Origin: an uncultured Clostridia bacterium
Lineage (GTDB): Bacteria > Bacillota > Clostridia > Peptostreptococcales > Anaerovoracaceae
Direction of reading: 5' to 3'
DNA: 14,488 nt
NCBI GenBank assembly: GCA_946541285.1
Contig: CAMNJG010000018.1
Location: 1-14,488, forward strand
In this document: positions 1 through 7,013 of the stretch, in pieces
Position numbering within the stretch: position 1 is the stretch's first letter
Layout: every line of letters starts with the position of its first letter
Notes under the pieces: generated by a model
Seen by the model: only the letters and a program-made list of their open reading frames with translations
Database searches by the model: none
What the model was told of the DNA's origin: nothing
Program-made: the position numbers and the translations under genes

Positions 1-114
1 GAGGAAACAGCAGCAAAGGAAGAACCTGTACCGGAAGAACCGGCGCCTGAACAGGAGGATCCGGAAAAAACAGTGGAAACACCTGAAACGGAACAGAAGG
101 AGGTGGACGCGTAA
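1..114 (+). CDS. secD: SecD protein-export subunit, C-terminal tail only (partial)
   Basis: The first frame is open from base 1 to a TAA at 112-114 and encodes the last 37 residues of a protein whose body lies upstream. Those residues are low complexity and strongly acidic: 13 Glu, 2 Asp, 3 Lys and 6 Pro, for a net charge near -12. No conserved domain is visible, so the SecD call rests on position: the next gene is an unmistakable SecF, and secD normally sits directly before secF when the two are not fused. The stop codon shares one base with the secF start, and the secF ribosome binding site (AAGGAGG, 97-103) lies inside this tail, so the two are probably translationally coupled. SecD is a membrane partner of the SecYEG channel that helps complete protein export using the proton-motive force. 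The long acidic tail is not part of the conserved SecD core. Confidence 0.75.
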   Translation, partial: EETAAKEEPVPEEPAPEQEDPEKTVETPETEQKEVDA

Positions 115-1229
115 TGTCTGATCTGTTAGCAAAAGTCCACTTCATGAAAAACCGCAGGATTTACTACTGCATTACAGTGGCATTAATCATTATTTCGATT
201 GGCATCGGTCTGTTCCGTGGATATAACTTCGGAATCGATTTCACCGGCGGTACGCTGCTCCAGCTGGATATGGGACAGAAGGTGAAGATCAGTGAAGTGA
301 ACAAAGTCCTGTCTTCACAGAACCTGGACGGCACAGTCATGTATACCGGTGATAATAATGAAGGGATTATTATCAAAACCACGCAGGACCTGGAAGCCAG
401 CGAGCGTCAGACCCTGATGGACGCGATGAAAGAGCAGTTTGGCATCGAAGATGACGCGCTGCAGTCTGTCAGCAATATCGGTCCGTCCGTAGGGCAGACC
501 CTGCGTACCAGCGCGGCCAAAGCTGTCGCCGTGGCGATTGTATTCATGCTGATCTATATCGCTTTCCGTTTTATGTGGAAGTACGGGATCGCGGCCATCC
601 TGGCCCTGGCCAATACAATCCTCATCATGATCGGGTTCTACGGAGCGTTCCATGTGACAATCAACAGTCCGTTTATCGCGGCGGTACTGACAATCCTCGG
701 TTATGGTATTAACGATACTATCGTAATCTTTGACCGTATCCGTGAAAACACCGGCGGGAAAGAAGTGGCGAAACGAAGCCTGAACGGACTTGACGACAAG
801 ATCGATCTGAGTATCCGTCAGACCGTCGGCAGGTCAATCATGACATCGCTGACCACCATCGCGGTTATGGTGCCGCTGCTGATCATCGGCGGTTCAACGA
901 TCCAGAGCTTTATCCTTCCGATTCTGGTCGGTGTCCTGGCGAGTACATGCTCTTCTATTTTTATCGCGCCGGCGTTGTGGTATGATACGATGAGGCTGAC
1001 CGACAAGAATTCTCCGAAGTATAAGGAGAAGCAGAAGCAGAAGCGTGAAAAACAGCTGGAAAAGGAAAAAGCGAAGAAAGCGGCGGAACTGGAAAAAGAG
1101 AAGGCCAGAAAAGAAAAAGAGAGACAGGCTCATCTGGAAGAAAAGAGACGCAGGGCTGAAGAAAAAAAGAAAGCCTATGAGCAGAAAAAAGCAGAAAGAG
1201 AAAAGGCTGCGGAAGCGTCCCAGTCATGA
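114..1229 (+). CDS. secF: SecF protein-export membrane subunit with long charged C-terminal tail
   Basis: SecF pairs with SecD in the cytoplasmic membrane and uses the proton-motive force to help pull exported proteins through SecYEG. Residues about 16-34 form the first membrane segment. The family motif FGIDFTGGT follows at 39-47, then an extracytoplasmic domain to about 125. The remaining membrane segments run to about 295 and include the signature GYGINDTIVIFDRIRE at 196-211. The start ATG overlaps the secD stop (TAATG) and has a good AAGGAGG site upstream. The core of about 298 residues has normal length. Residues 299-371 are extra: a 73-residue, probably helical or coiled-coil tail with 21 Lys, 7 Arg and 17 Glu (net about +11). 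It should lie in the cytoplasm. SecD and SecF are separate genes here, unlike the fused SecDF of Bacillus. The family call is very secure; the role of the tail is unknown. Confidence 0.97.
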   Translation: MSDLLAKVHFMKNRRIYYCITVALIIISIGIGLFRGYNFGIDFTGGTLLQLDMGQKVKISEVNKVLSSQNLDGTVMYTGDNNEGIIIKTTQDLEASERQTLMDAMKEQFGIEDDALQSVSNIGPSVGQTLRTSAAKAVAVAIVFMLIYIAFRFMWKYGIAAILALANTILIMIGFYGAFHVTINSPFIAAVLTILGYGINDTIVIFDRIRENTGGKEVAKRSLNGLDDKIDLSIRQTVGRSIMTSLTTIAVMVPLLIIGGSTIQSFILPILVGVLASTCSSIFIAPALWYDTMRLTDKNSPKYKEKQKQKREKQLEKEKAKKAAELEKEKARKEKERQAHLEEKRRRAEEKKKAYEQKKAEREKAAEASQS

Positions 1230-1239
1230 GTCCTGAGAG

Positions 1240-1269
1240 ACACGCCGCGTCACTGCCGGACGCGAGTGT
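1240..1269 (+). terminator. weak imperfect hairpin after secF (possible terminator or processing site)
   Basis: Eleven bases after the secF stop, CGCGTC (1246-1251) can pair with GACGCG (1259-1264) around a 7-base loop. Four further outer pairs (ACAC 1240-1243 with GTGT 1266-1269) follow across a small internal loop. Only three T residues follow (1271-1273), so this is a poor intrinsic terminator. It may slow or partly stop transcription between secDF and rel, or may be chance pairing in a GC-rich spacer. The rest of the 1230-1361 spacer shows no promoter I would defend. Confidence 0.3.
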
Positions 1270-1320
1270 GTTTCCGTGACCTGCTGCAGAGCCGGTCATG
1301 AGCAGTAACAGAAAAAGAAC

Positions 1321-1359
1321 AGGAGATATCCCGGAACCGTCTGGTTCCGGGATATCGGA
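1321..1359 (+). promoter_or_regulatory. perfect 14-bp hairpin splitting the rel Shine-Dalgarno sequence
   Basis: Bases 1325-1338 (GATATCCCGGAACC) are the exact reverse complement of 1343-1356 (GGTTCCGGGATATC), with a 4-base GTCT loop. AGGA (1321-1324) lies directly before the left arm, and GGA (1357-1359) directly after the right arm, with the start codon at 1362. With the hairpin unfolded, the AGGAG at 1321-1325 is 36 bases from the ATG, too far to act as a ribosome binding site. With it folded, AGGA is brought to within five bases of the ATG, and AGGA plus GGA reads as a Shine-Dalgarno core. No T-run follows, so it is not a normal intrinsic terminator. The inverted repeat is seen directly; its role in rel translation is inference. 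It could instead be a transcript-stabilising or nuclease-recognised structure. Confidence 0.6.
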
Positions 1360-1361
1360 AT

Positions 1362-3578
1362 ATGGTGAATCCTATGACATCAGAACCGGACAGAAGAAAA
1401 GATGATTTTCTTGATTATCTGAAATCTCTGGAGAGAGATTATAATTTGGAATTAATTGAAAAAGCCTTTGATACTGCCTCTGTCATGCACGAAGGACAGT
1501 TCAGGAAGTCGGGCGAGCCATACATTATCCATCCGGTGGAAACCGCGAAGATTCTCGCGGAACTGGGGATGGACGACGAGACCATTATGGCAGGGCTTCT
1601 TCACGATGTCGTAGAGGATACAGAATATACCGAAGAACAGCTGGAGAAAAATTTCGGGAGTGAGGTTGCGCTTCTGGTTGATGGTGTAACCAAACTGGGT
1701 TCTCTGGTATTTGAAACAAAAGAAGAAGCACAGGCAGAAAATATGCGCAGGATGTTCCTGGCGATGTCCAAGGATATCCGTGTGCTGATTATCAAACTGG
1801 CCGACCGGCTGCATAATATGCGGACGATCGATTTTATGAAGCCTGAAAAAATCATCGAAAAAAGTACGGAAACGGTGGAAATATACGCGCCCCTGGCAGA
1901 CAGACTGGGCATGTTCCAGATGAAGTTTGAGCTGGAGGACATTGCGCTCAAGCATCTGAAGCCGGAGTTTTACAGGGATCTGGCCAGACAGCTGGATGAG
2001 CGCAAAGAACAGAGAGAAGAAAATATCAGGCAGATTATCATCCAGCTGAAAGAACAGCTGGACGGGCTGGACATCCATTATGAAGTTTATGGACGTTCCA
2101 AACATTTTTACAGCATTTACAAGAAAATGCGGGATAAACACAGGCAGCTCGATGAGATTTTCGACCTGCAGGCGATCAGGGTGCTTGTCGATACTGTCAA
2201 GGACTGCTACCAGGTACTCGGTATTGTCCATACCATGTGGCGTCCTCTTCCGAAACGATTCAAGGATTATATCGCCATGCCGAAGTCGAACATGTACCAG
2301 TCACTTCATACGACGGTATTTGGCGATAACGGCAGACCGTTTGAAATTCAGATCAGAACATACGAAATGCACAGGATTGCCGAATACGGTATTGCTGCGC
2401 ACTGGAAATATAAACAGGGAGTCCAGTCGGATCAGGAGGAAATGAAGATCGCCTGGCTCCGGCAGACGCTGGAATGGAACAATGAAGCGGGTAATTCCCA
2501 GGAGTTTATGGAAACCCTGAAAGTGGACTTTTTCTCCAATCAGGTCTACGTTTTTACTCCGGCCGGAAAGGTGATCGAATTGCCGGCAGGTTCCACACCG
2601 GTCGATTTTGCCTATAAGATACACTCGAATGTCGGTAATCAGTGTATCGGGGCCAGGATCAACGGCAAGATGGTGACGCTGGACCATACGCTGGAGAACA
2701 GTGATATTGTCGAAATCATTACATCCGCCAACAGTAAGGGCCCGAATATCGACTGGCTGAAGTTCGCGAAAAGCCGGAATGCCAGGAACAAGATCCGGCA
2801 GTGGCTGAAGAAAGAAAACAAAAGTGAAAACGCGGAAAAGGGAAAATCCCTCCTTAACAATTATATCCGGCATAAACGCTACGATCCGGCACAGCTGCTG
2901 AAGCAGCAGAGACTTAATAAAGTCACGAAGGAACTGAAATTCCAGTCAGTGGAAGATCTTTACTCGTCGATCGGCTATGGCGGCACCGGCCTCTCCCGTG
3001 TCCTGGATCTTCTGCTGAAAACCTTTGGTGACGAAGAAAAGGGAGATACCTCAAAAAAGAACGACATCAAGAACTTCGAAACGAAAAAAGGTGCCGCGAA
3101 AAGAGAGTACGGGACCGGCGGCGTCAAAGTCAAGGGGATGAATAATATCCTCACCCGGCTGGCGAAATGCTGTAATCCTGTTCCGGGAGATGAGATCGTC
3201 GGCTTTATCACGAAAGGCAGGGGCGTGACCGTTCACAGAACAGACTGCCCGAATGTGGTATCCATGCCGGAGGATGAGTCCAGCCGCTTTATCGAAGTCG
3301 CCTGGGATGACCTGACGAGCCATCCGCATACCTACGAAACCGATATTTCTGTACTCGCGGAAGACCGTAAGGGAATGTTCGCGGATCTTTCCAAGGTCTG
3401 CGAGGATATGGATGTCCATATTACCGGTGTCATCGGAAAGAGTCATAATGACAATACCGCGAGCCTGACACTCACGATCAAGATTACGAATGTCACCCTG
3501 ATCTCCCGTATGATGAGTCGTTTCCGGGCGATCAGAGGTGTCATCGATGTCAGACGCGGCAATGCCAGCTACAAATAA
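1362..3578 (+). CDS. relA: bifunctional (p)ppGpp synthetase/hydrolase (Rel/SpoT family)
   Basis: This long RelA-SpoT homologue makes and degrades the alarmone (p)ppGpp in response to uncharged tRNA on starved ribosomes. The hydrolase HD domain is intact: H57, H81-D82 in HDVVEDT (81-87), and D148 in ADRLHNMRT. The synthetase domain (about 230-350) has GRSKHFYSIYKK, D268 in FDLQAIRV, the RFKD motif (299-302), YIAMPKSNMYQSLHTTV, and E328 in FEIQIRT. RFKD is the pattern of bifunctional Rel enzymes, not of synthetase-only RelA. A TGS domain (about 394-455), helical domain, zinc-finger-like domain (C603, C604, C629) and C-terminal ACT domain (about 658-735) complete the usual 738-residue architecture. 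ATG 1362 is favoured because the upstream hairpin would place AGGA five bases away. GTG 1365 and ATG 1374 are alternatives that would remove one or four residues from a non-conserved end. Confidence 0.97.
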   Translation: MVNPMTSEPDRRKDDFLDYLKSLERDYNLELIEKAFDTASVMHEGQFRKSGEPYIIHPVETAKILAELGMDDETIMAGLLHDVVEDTEYTEEQLEKNFGSEVALLVDGVTKLGSLVFETKEEAQAENMRRMFLAMSKDIRVLIIKLADRLHNMRTIDFMKPEKIIEKSTETVEIYAPLADRLGMFQMKFELEDIALKHLKPEFYRDLARQLDERKEQREENIRQIIIQLKEQLDGLDIHYEVYGRSKHFYSIYKKMRDKHRQLDEIFDLQAIRVLVDTVKDCYQVLGIVHTMWRPLPKRFKDYIAMPKSNMYQSLHTTVFGDNGRPFEIQIRTYEMHRIAEYGIAAHWKYKQGVQSDQEEMKIAWLRQTLEWNNEAGNSQEFMETLKVDFFSNQVYVFTPAGKVIELPAGSTPVDFAYKIHSNVGNQCIGARINGKMVTLDHTLENSDIVEIITSANSKGPNIDWLKFAKSRNARNKIRQWLKKENKSENAEKGKSLLNNYIRHKRYDPAQLLKQQRLNKVTKELKFQSVEDLYSSIGYGGTGLSRVLDLLLKTFGDEEKGDTSKKNDIKNFETKKGAAKREYGTGGVKVKGMNNILTRLAKCCNPVPGDEIVGFITKGRGVTVHRTDCPNVVSMPEDESSRFIEVAWDDLTSHPHTYETDISVLAEDRKGMFADLSKVCEDMDVHITGVIGKSHNDNTASLTLTIKITNVTLISRMMSRFRAIRGVIDVRRGNASYK

Positions 3579-3633
3579 AAATAAAAACCACAGCCAGTGA
3601 AGAGTCATCACCGGACTGACAGGAGGAAAAAAC

Positions 3634-4251
3634 ATGGATATTAAACAGTACTATACAGGACCGATCCAGGTAAACACCTATCTCTGCGCTGACGAAAATT
3701 CAAAAGAAGCTTTTATCATTGATCCGGGGATGGCCTGCAAACCACTGGATAACTATATAGAATCCAACGATTATCATATCAAATATATTATCCTGACCCA
3801 TGGCCACGGGGATCATATCTGCGGGGTTCCTCACTATAAGCAGATGTTCGGGGCGCCGGTCGTCGGACATAAGGATGACAATTTTCTCTTCAATGACGCG
3901 AAGGAAAATCTCTCTGTGGGGATGTGCGGGCAGAAAGTGGAATTCCTGCCGGATCTGTATGTAGAAGACGGTGATGAACTTCAGGTCGGCAATATGACCC
4001 TGAAGATCATCCACACACCGGGACACTCTCCGGGAGGGATCGGAATCCTGGTCGGCAATGTCCTGTTCAGCGGGGATACGCTTTTCGCGAATTCCATCGG
4101 GCGCACGGATTTCCGGGGAGGTTCCTTCCGGACACTTTATACATCTGTGCATCAGAAGTTTTTTATACTGCCGGACGAGACTTATGTACTGCCGGGACAT
4201 ATGGGTGTGACGACGATTGGACATGAAAAACAATACAACCCGTTTTTATAA
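3634..4251 (+). CDS. metallo-beta-lactamase-fold hydrolase (YcbL/glyoxalase II-like)
   Basis: This 205-residue protein has a compact metallo-beta-lactamase fold. The metal-binding signature is HGHGDH at 56-61 (H56, H58, D60, H61), followed by H131 in TPGHSPGG, D148 in FSGDTLF and H189 in LPGHM. That is the full set of ligands for a two-metal site, so it is probably an active cytoplasmic hydrolase. It lacks the extra C-terminal substrate domain of classical glyoxalase II and looks like the short YcbL/GloC-type group. Members act on thioesters such as hydroxyacyl conjugates, but the substrate cannot be read from sequence. AGGAGG at 3621-3626 supports the ATG. It follows rel by 55 bases and its last 29 bases overlap the hemZ start. 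In many relatives a dtd gene sits in the rel-hydrolase gap; here there is no room for one. Confidence 0.9.
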   Translation: MDIKQYYTGPIQVNTYLCADENSKEAFIIDPGMACKPLDNYIESNDYHIKYIILTHGHGDHICGVPHYKQMFGAPVVGHKDDNFLFNDAKENLSVGMCGQKVEFLPDLYVEDGDELQVGNMTLKIIHTPGHSPGGIGILVGNVLFSGDTLFANSIGRTDFRGGSFRTLYTSVHQKFFILPDETYVLPGHMGVTTIGHEKQYNPFL

Positions 4252-5674
4252 AATTGATTTAGCGGATCATCCGTCGGGCTATGAGCTCTCGGAACTGATT
4301 AAGGAATTTCTGCGGCCGTCCGAGTACCAGGTGCTCAACGGCCGTTCGGATTCGAAGAAACAAAAAGAAATCCCTGTCCCGGAATCTTCTGAAATGGTGG
4401 AGATTTCCCTGGCCGGCAAAGAACTGGACCGGGACCAGGCCAAGCAGTGGCTTTTCCGGGAACTTTGCAGGGAGACCGGCTACCGGCCCGAATGGGGAAC
4501 CCTGACAGGTGTACGGCCGGTCAAAATGGCCAATGAACTGATGGACCTGAAAGGTCATACACCGGAAGAAGTCCGGGGAATCCTGCAGGATTACTATTAC
4601 CTGAACGAAGAAAAAGCAGACCTCGTCATGGAAACCAGTGCTGTGCAGCGCTTCGTGACCGCGCAGCCCGCCGGACGGACATTCGGGCTCTATATCGGCA
4701 TTCCTTTCTGTCCGACAAGATGCATCTACTGCGCGTTTACGTCCAATCAGCAGCCGTATGCGGAAGTACAGCGCTACCTGCAGGCACTGCTGAGGGAAAT
4801 TGACGCTGTGGGAAAACGCTGCAGAGAGCTGGAAATCCGGCCGGAAACGGTTTATTTTGGAGGCGGGACGCCGACAACACTGCGCGCGCCGGAGCTGGAT
4901 CTTCTCCTCAGCGCTGTGGAAACTGCGTTTGATATGAGTTCTGTCAGGGAGTACTGTGTGGAAGCGGGACGTCCGGATACCATCACCCGTGACCGGCTGG
5001 AAGTACTGCAGCGTCACGGAGTGGGGCGGATCAGCATCAACCCGCAGTCCATGAATGACGGGACACTGGAACGAATCGGAAGGACCCATCGTTCGGAGGA
5101 TATCCGGAAGGCTTTCAGAATCGCTTCACCGTACCGGGATATGATCATTAATTCTGATATCATCGCGGGACTGCCGGATGAAAATTACGATATGTTCCTG
5201 CAGACATTGCGGGAAGTGATCGACCTGGGACCGCAGAATATTACCGTGCATACCCTGGCAGTCAAGCGTTCCTCCAGGCTCCATGAAATGGACGCGGAGT
5301 ACCATTACGCGGAGCGGGAAACCGGACGGATGGTGTACGATGCCAGGCGTATACTGGCCCGGCATGGCTACAGACCGTACTATATGTACCGTCAGAAGCA
5401 TATGGCCGGCAATTTTGAAAATGTCAGCTACGCGAAACCCGGTACCGAGTCGATTTACAATATCCGGATTATGGATGAGCACCAGACGATTATCGCGCTG
5501 GGCGCGGGCGGGATCAGTAAAGCCTATTACGGTCCGTCCAACCGCCTGGAGCGCGTCCCGAATGTATCCAATTACAGCATTTATATCGAGCGGATCGATG
5601 AGATGATCGAACGCAAAAATCAGAAATTGTACAGACCATTTGCTCCGGAAGCCGGTGAAACCGGGAACTGTTGA
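4223..5674 (+). CDS. hemZ: HemZ-type radical SAM protein (coproporphyrinogen dehydrogenase-like)
   Basis: A radical SAM enzyme of the HemN/HemZ group. Counting from ATG 4223 (483 residues), the 4Fe-4S cluster motif CPTRCIYC gives C163, C167 and C170, and the SAM-binding GGGTP is at 213-217. The N-terminal 150 residues carry the HemZ-specific region with WGTLTGVRPVKMANEL at about 91-106. Classical HemN oxidatively decarboxylates coproporphyrinogen III in haem synthesis without oxygen. For HemZ members the reaction is less certain, and no other haem gene is present here, so a haem role is not shown. The gene starts inside the preceding hydrolase gene (29-base overlap) and has no clear Shine-Dalgarno sequence, which suggests translational coupling. 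A TTG at 4217 would add two residues. The 3' end is followed within 40 bases by the strong hisS ribosome binding site. Confidence 0.9.
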   Translation: MKNNTTRFYKIDLADHPSGYELSELIKEFLRPSEYQVLNGRSDSKKQKEIPVPESSEMVEISLAGKELDRDQAKQWLFRELCRETGYRPEWGTLTGVRPVKMANELMDLKGHTPEEVRGILQDYYYLNEEKADLVMETSAVQRFVTAQPAGRTFGLYIGIPFCPTRCIYCAFTSNQQPYAEVQRYLQALLREIDAVGKRCRELEIRPETVYFGGGTPTTLRAPELDLLLSAVETAFDMSSVREYCVEAGRPDTITRDRLEVLQRHGVGRISINPQSMNDGTLERIGRTHRSEDIRKAFRIASPYRDMIINSDIIAGLPDENYDMFLQTLREVIDLGPQNITVHTLAVKRSSRLHEMDAEYHYAERETGRMVYDARRILARHGYRPYYMYRQKHMAGNFENVSYAKPGTESIYNIRIMDEHQTIIALGAGGISKAYYGPSNRLERVPNVSNYSIYIERIDEMIERKNQKLYRPFAPEAGETGNC

Positions 5675-5725
5675 TTAGAGGAGAATCCGGCGGGAATGGA
5701 CTGGGATCGCTAAAGGAGGGATCAG

Positions 5726-6982
5726 ATGCTGACCAAAGCACCAAAAGGAACAAAAGATGTGCTTGCCGATCAGTCGGTCAAGTGGCAGTATATTGAAAAT
5801 AAATTCAGGGAAATCTGCGGAAGATACGGAATCCGGGAAACCAGGACTCCGGTATTTGAACACACAGAACTGTTTCAGCGGGGTGTGGGTGATACCACGG
5901 ATATCGTCCAGAAAGAAATGTATACTTTCGAGGATCACGCAGGCAGAAGTATTACCCTCCGTCCGGAGGGAACTGCCGGAGTGGTGCGCTCCTACATCGA
6001 AAACAAGCGTTACGCAGGTGTCAAACCGGAAAAGGTGTTCTACAACATCCCGTGTTTCCGTTATGAGCGGCCGCAGGCAGGACGTCTCAGGGAATTCCAT
6101 CAGTTTGGGGTAGAGTTTTTCGGCTCTGACAGCATGATGGCCGACGCCGAAGTGATCTCCCTGGCCATGGATTTCTTTGAGGAGCTTGGCGTCGGAGAAC
6201 TGGAACTGCGGATCAACAGTATCGGATGTCCGGAATGCAGAACCCGTTACCGGAAGGCACTTCAGGATTTCCTCCGTCCACATCTTGACGAGCTGTGCGA
6301 AACCTGCCAGAGCCGTTTTGACAGGAATCCGATGAGGATCCTGGACTGTAAGGACCCGAAGGATCAGGAGAAAGTCCAGGGCGCGCCGGTGATGCTGGAT
6401 TATCTGTGTGAAGACTGCAGCCGCGCGTTCGAAGAACTCAAAGCCAACCTTACCGCGATCGGCATCGATTATACAGTGGATCCGGGCATTGTCCGGGGTC
6501 TTGATTATTATACCAAAACTGCATTTGAAATCGTCACCGGTACCATCGGGGCACAGGGGACGGTCTGCGGCGGCGGCCGCTACGATGGCCTGGTGGAGGA
6601 ACTGGGCGGTCCGGCGACACCGGGGATCGGTTTTGGCCTGGGGATCGAACGTCTGATGATTGTCATGGAAGCGACCGGGGCGTTTCTCCCGGAGGATCCT
6701 CCGACGGATCTGTTTATCGCTTTTGTGGGCGAAGAAGCGAAGATGTTCGCGCAGAAGCTGACACATGACATGAGGAAGCAGGGATTCCGGGTCATGTCGG
6801 ATATCGCGGAACGAAATGTCAAAGGACAGTTTAAATACGCGGACAGGGTTAATTCCAGATATACGGTCGTCATCGGTGAAGACGAAATCCGCAGTGGGGA
6901 ACTGACACTGAAACACATGGAATCCGGCGAACAGAAGAAGATCAGACTGGAAGATCTCACGACGGTACTGGGAGAAAAATAA
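5726..6982 (+). CDS. hisS: histidyl-tRNA synthetase
   Basis: This class II synthetase attaches histidine to tRNA-His. Motif 2 is at about 111-130 (FRYERPQAGRLREFHQFG). The histidine-specific RGLDYYT is at 257-263, the GGRYDGL loop at 283-289, and motif 3 GFGLGIERL at 302-310. The C-terminal anticodon-binding domain covers about 325-418. The 418-residue length is usual for bacteria. Cys pairs at 168/171, 191/194 and 228/231 plus C208 sit in the insertion region. Several Clostridia HisRS carry such cysteines and they may bind metal. The start is set by AAAGGAGGG at 5713-5721, a very strong site. The 51-base spacer before the gene is too short for a T-box leader, so control by uncharged tRNA-His must come from elsewhere, if it exists. 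hisS followed by aspS is a common Bacillota pair. Confidence 0.98.
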   Translation: MLTKAPKGTKDVLADQSVKWQYIENKFREICGRYGIRETRTPVFEHTELFQRGVGDTTDIVQKEMYTFEDHAGRSITLRPEGTAGVVRSYIENKRYAGVKPEKVFYNIPCFRYERPQAGRLREFHQFGVEFFGSDSMMADAEVISLAMDFFEELGVGELELRINSIGCPECRTRYRKALQDFLRPHLDELCETCQSRFDRNPMRILDCKDPKDQEKVQGAPVMLDYLCEDCSRAFEELKANLTAIGIDYTVDPGIVRGLDYYTKTAFEIVTGTIGAQGTVCGGGRYDGLVEELGGPATPGIGFGLGIERLMIVMEATGAFLPEDPPTDLFIAFVGEEAKMFAQKLTHDMRKQGFRVMSDIAERNVKGQFKYADRVNSRYTVVIGEDEIRSGELTLKHMESGEQKKIRLEDLTTVLGEK

Positions 6983-7013
6983 AAGAAAGAAGTTACTGGA
7001 GGACAGAGACAGA

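Noticed and set aside
1045..1236. A 63-codon Lys/Arg-rich frame in the secF tail region
   Set aside because: It is the next frame of the purine-rich DNA encoding the charged SecF tail, so its composition is forced by that sequence.
1325..1356. Reading the perfect hairpin before rel as an intrinsic terminator
   Set aside because: It is followed by GGAATATGG instead of a T-run and lies five bases from a start codon, so termination by the usual route is unlikely.
1230..1361. A sigma-A promoter for rel in the secF-rel spacer
   Set aside because: No pair of -35 and -10 elements with good matches and spacing was found; the best -10 candidate (TAACAG near 1306) matches only three of six positions.
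5675..5725. A T-box or other riboswitch leader before hisS, aspS or leuS
   Set aside because: The spacers are 51, 31 and 1 base long, far too short for a T-box, and no such structure is visible.
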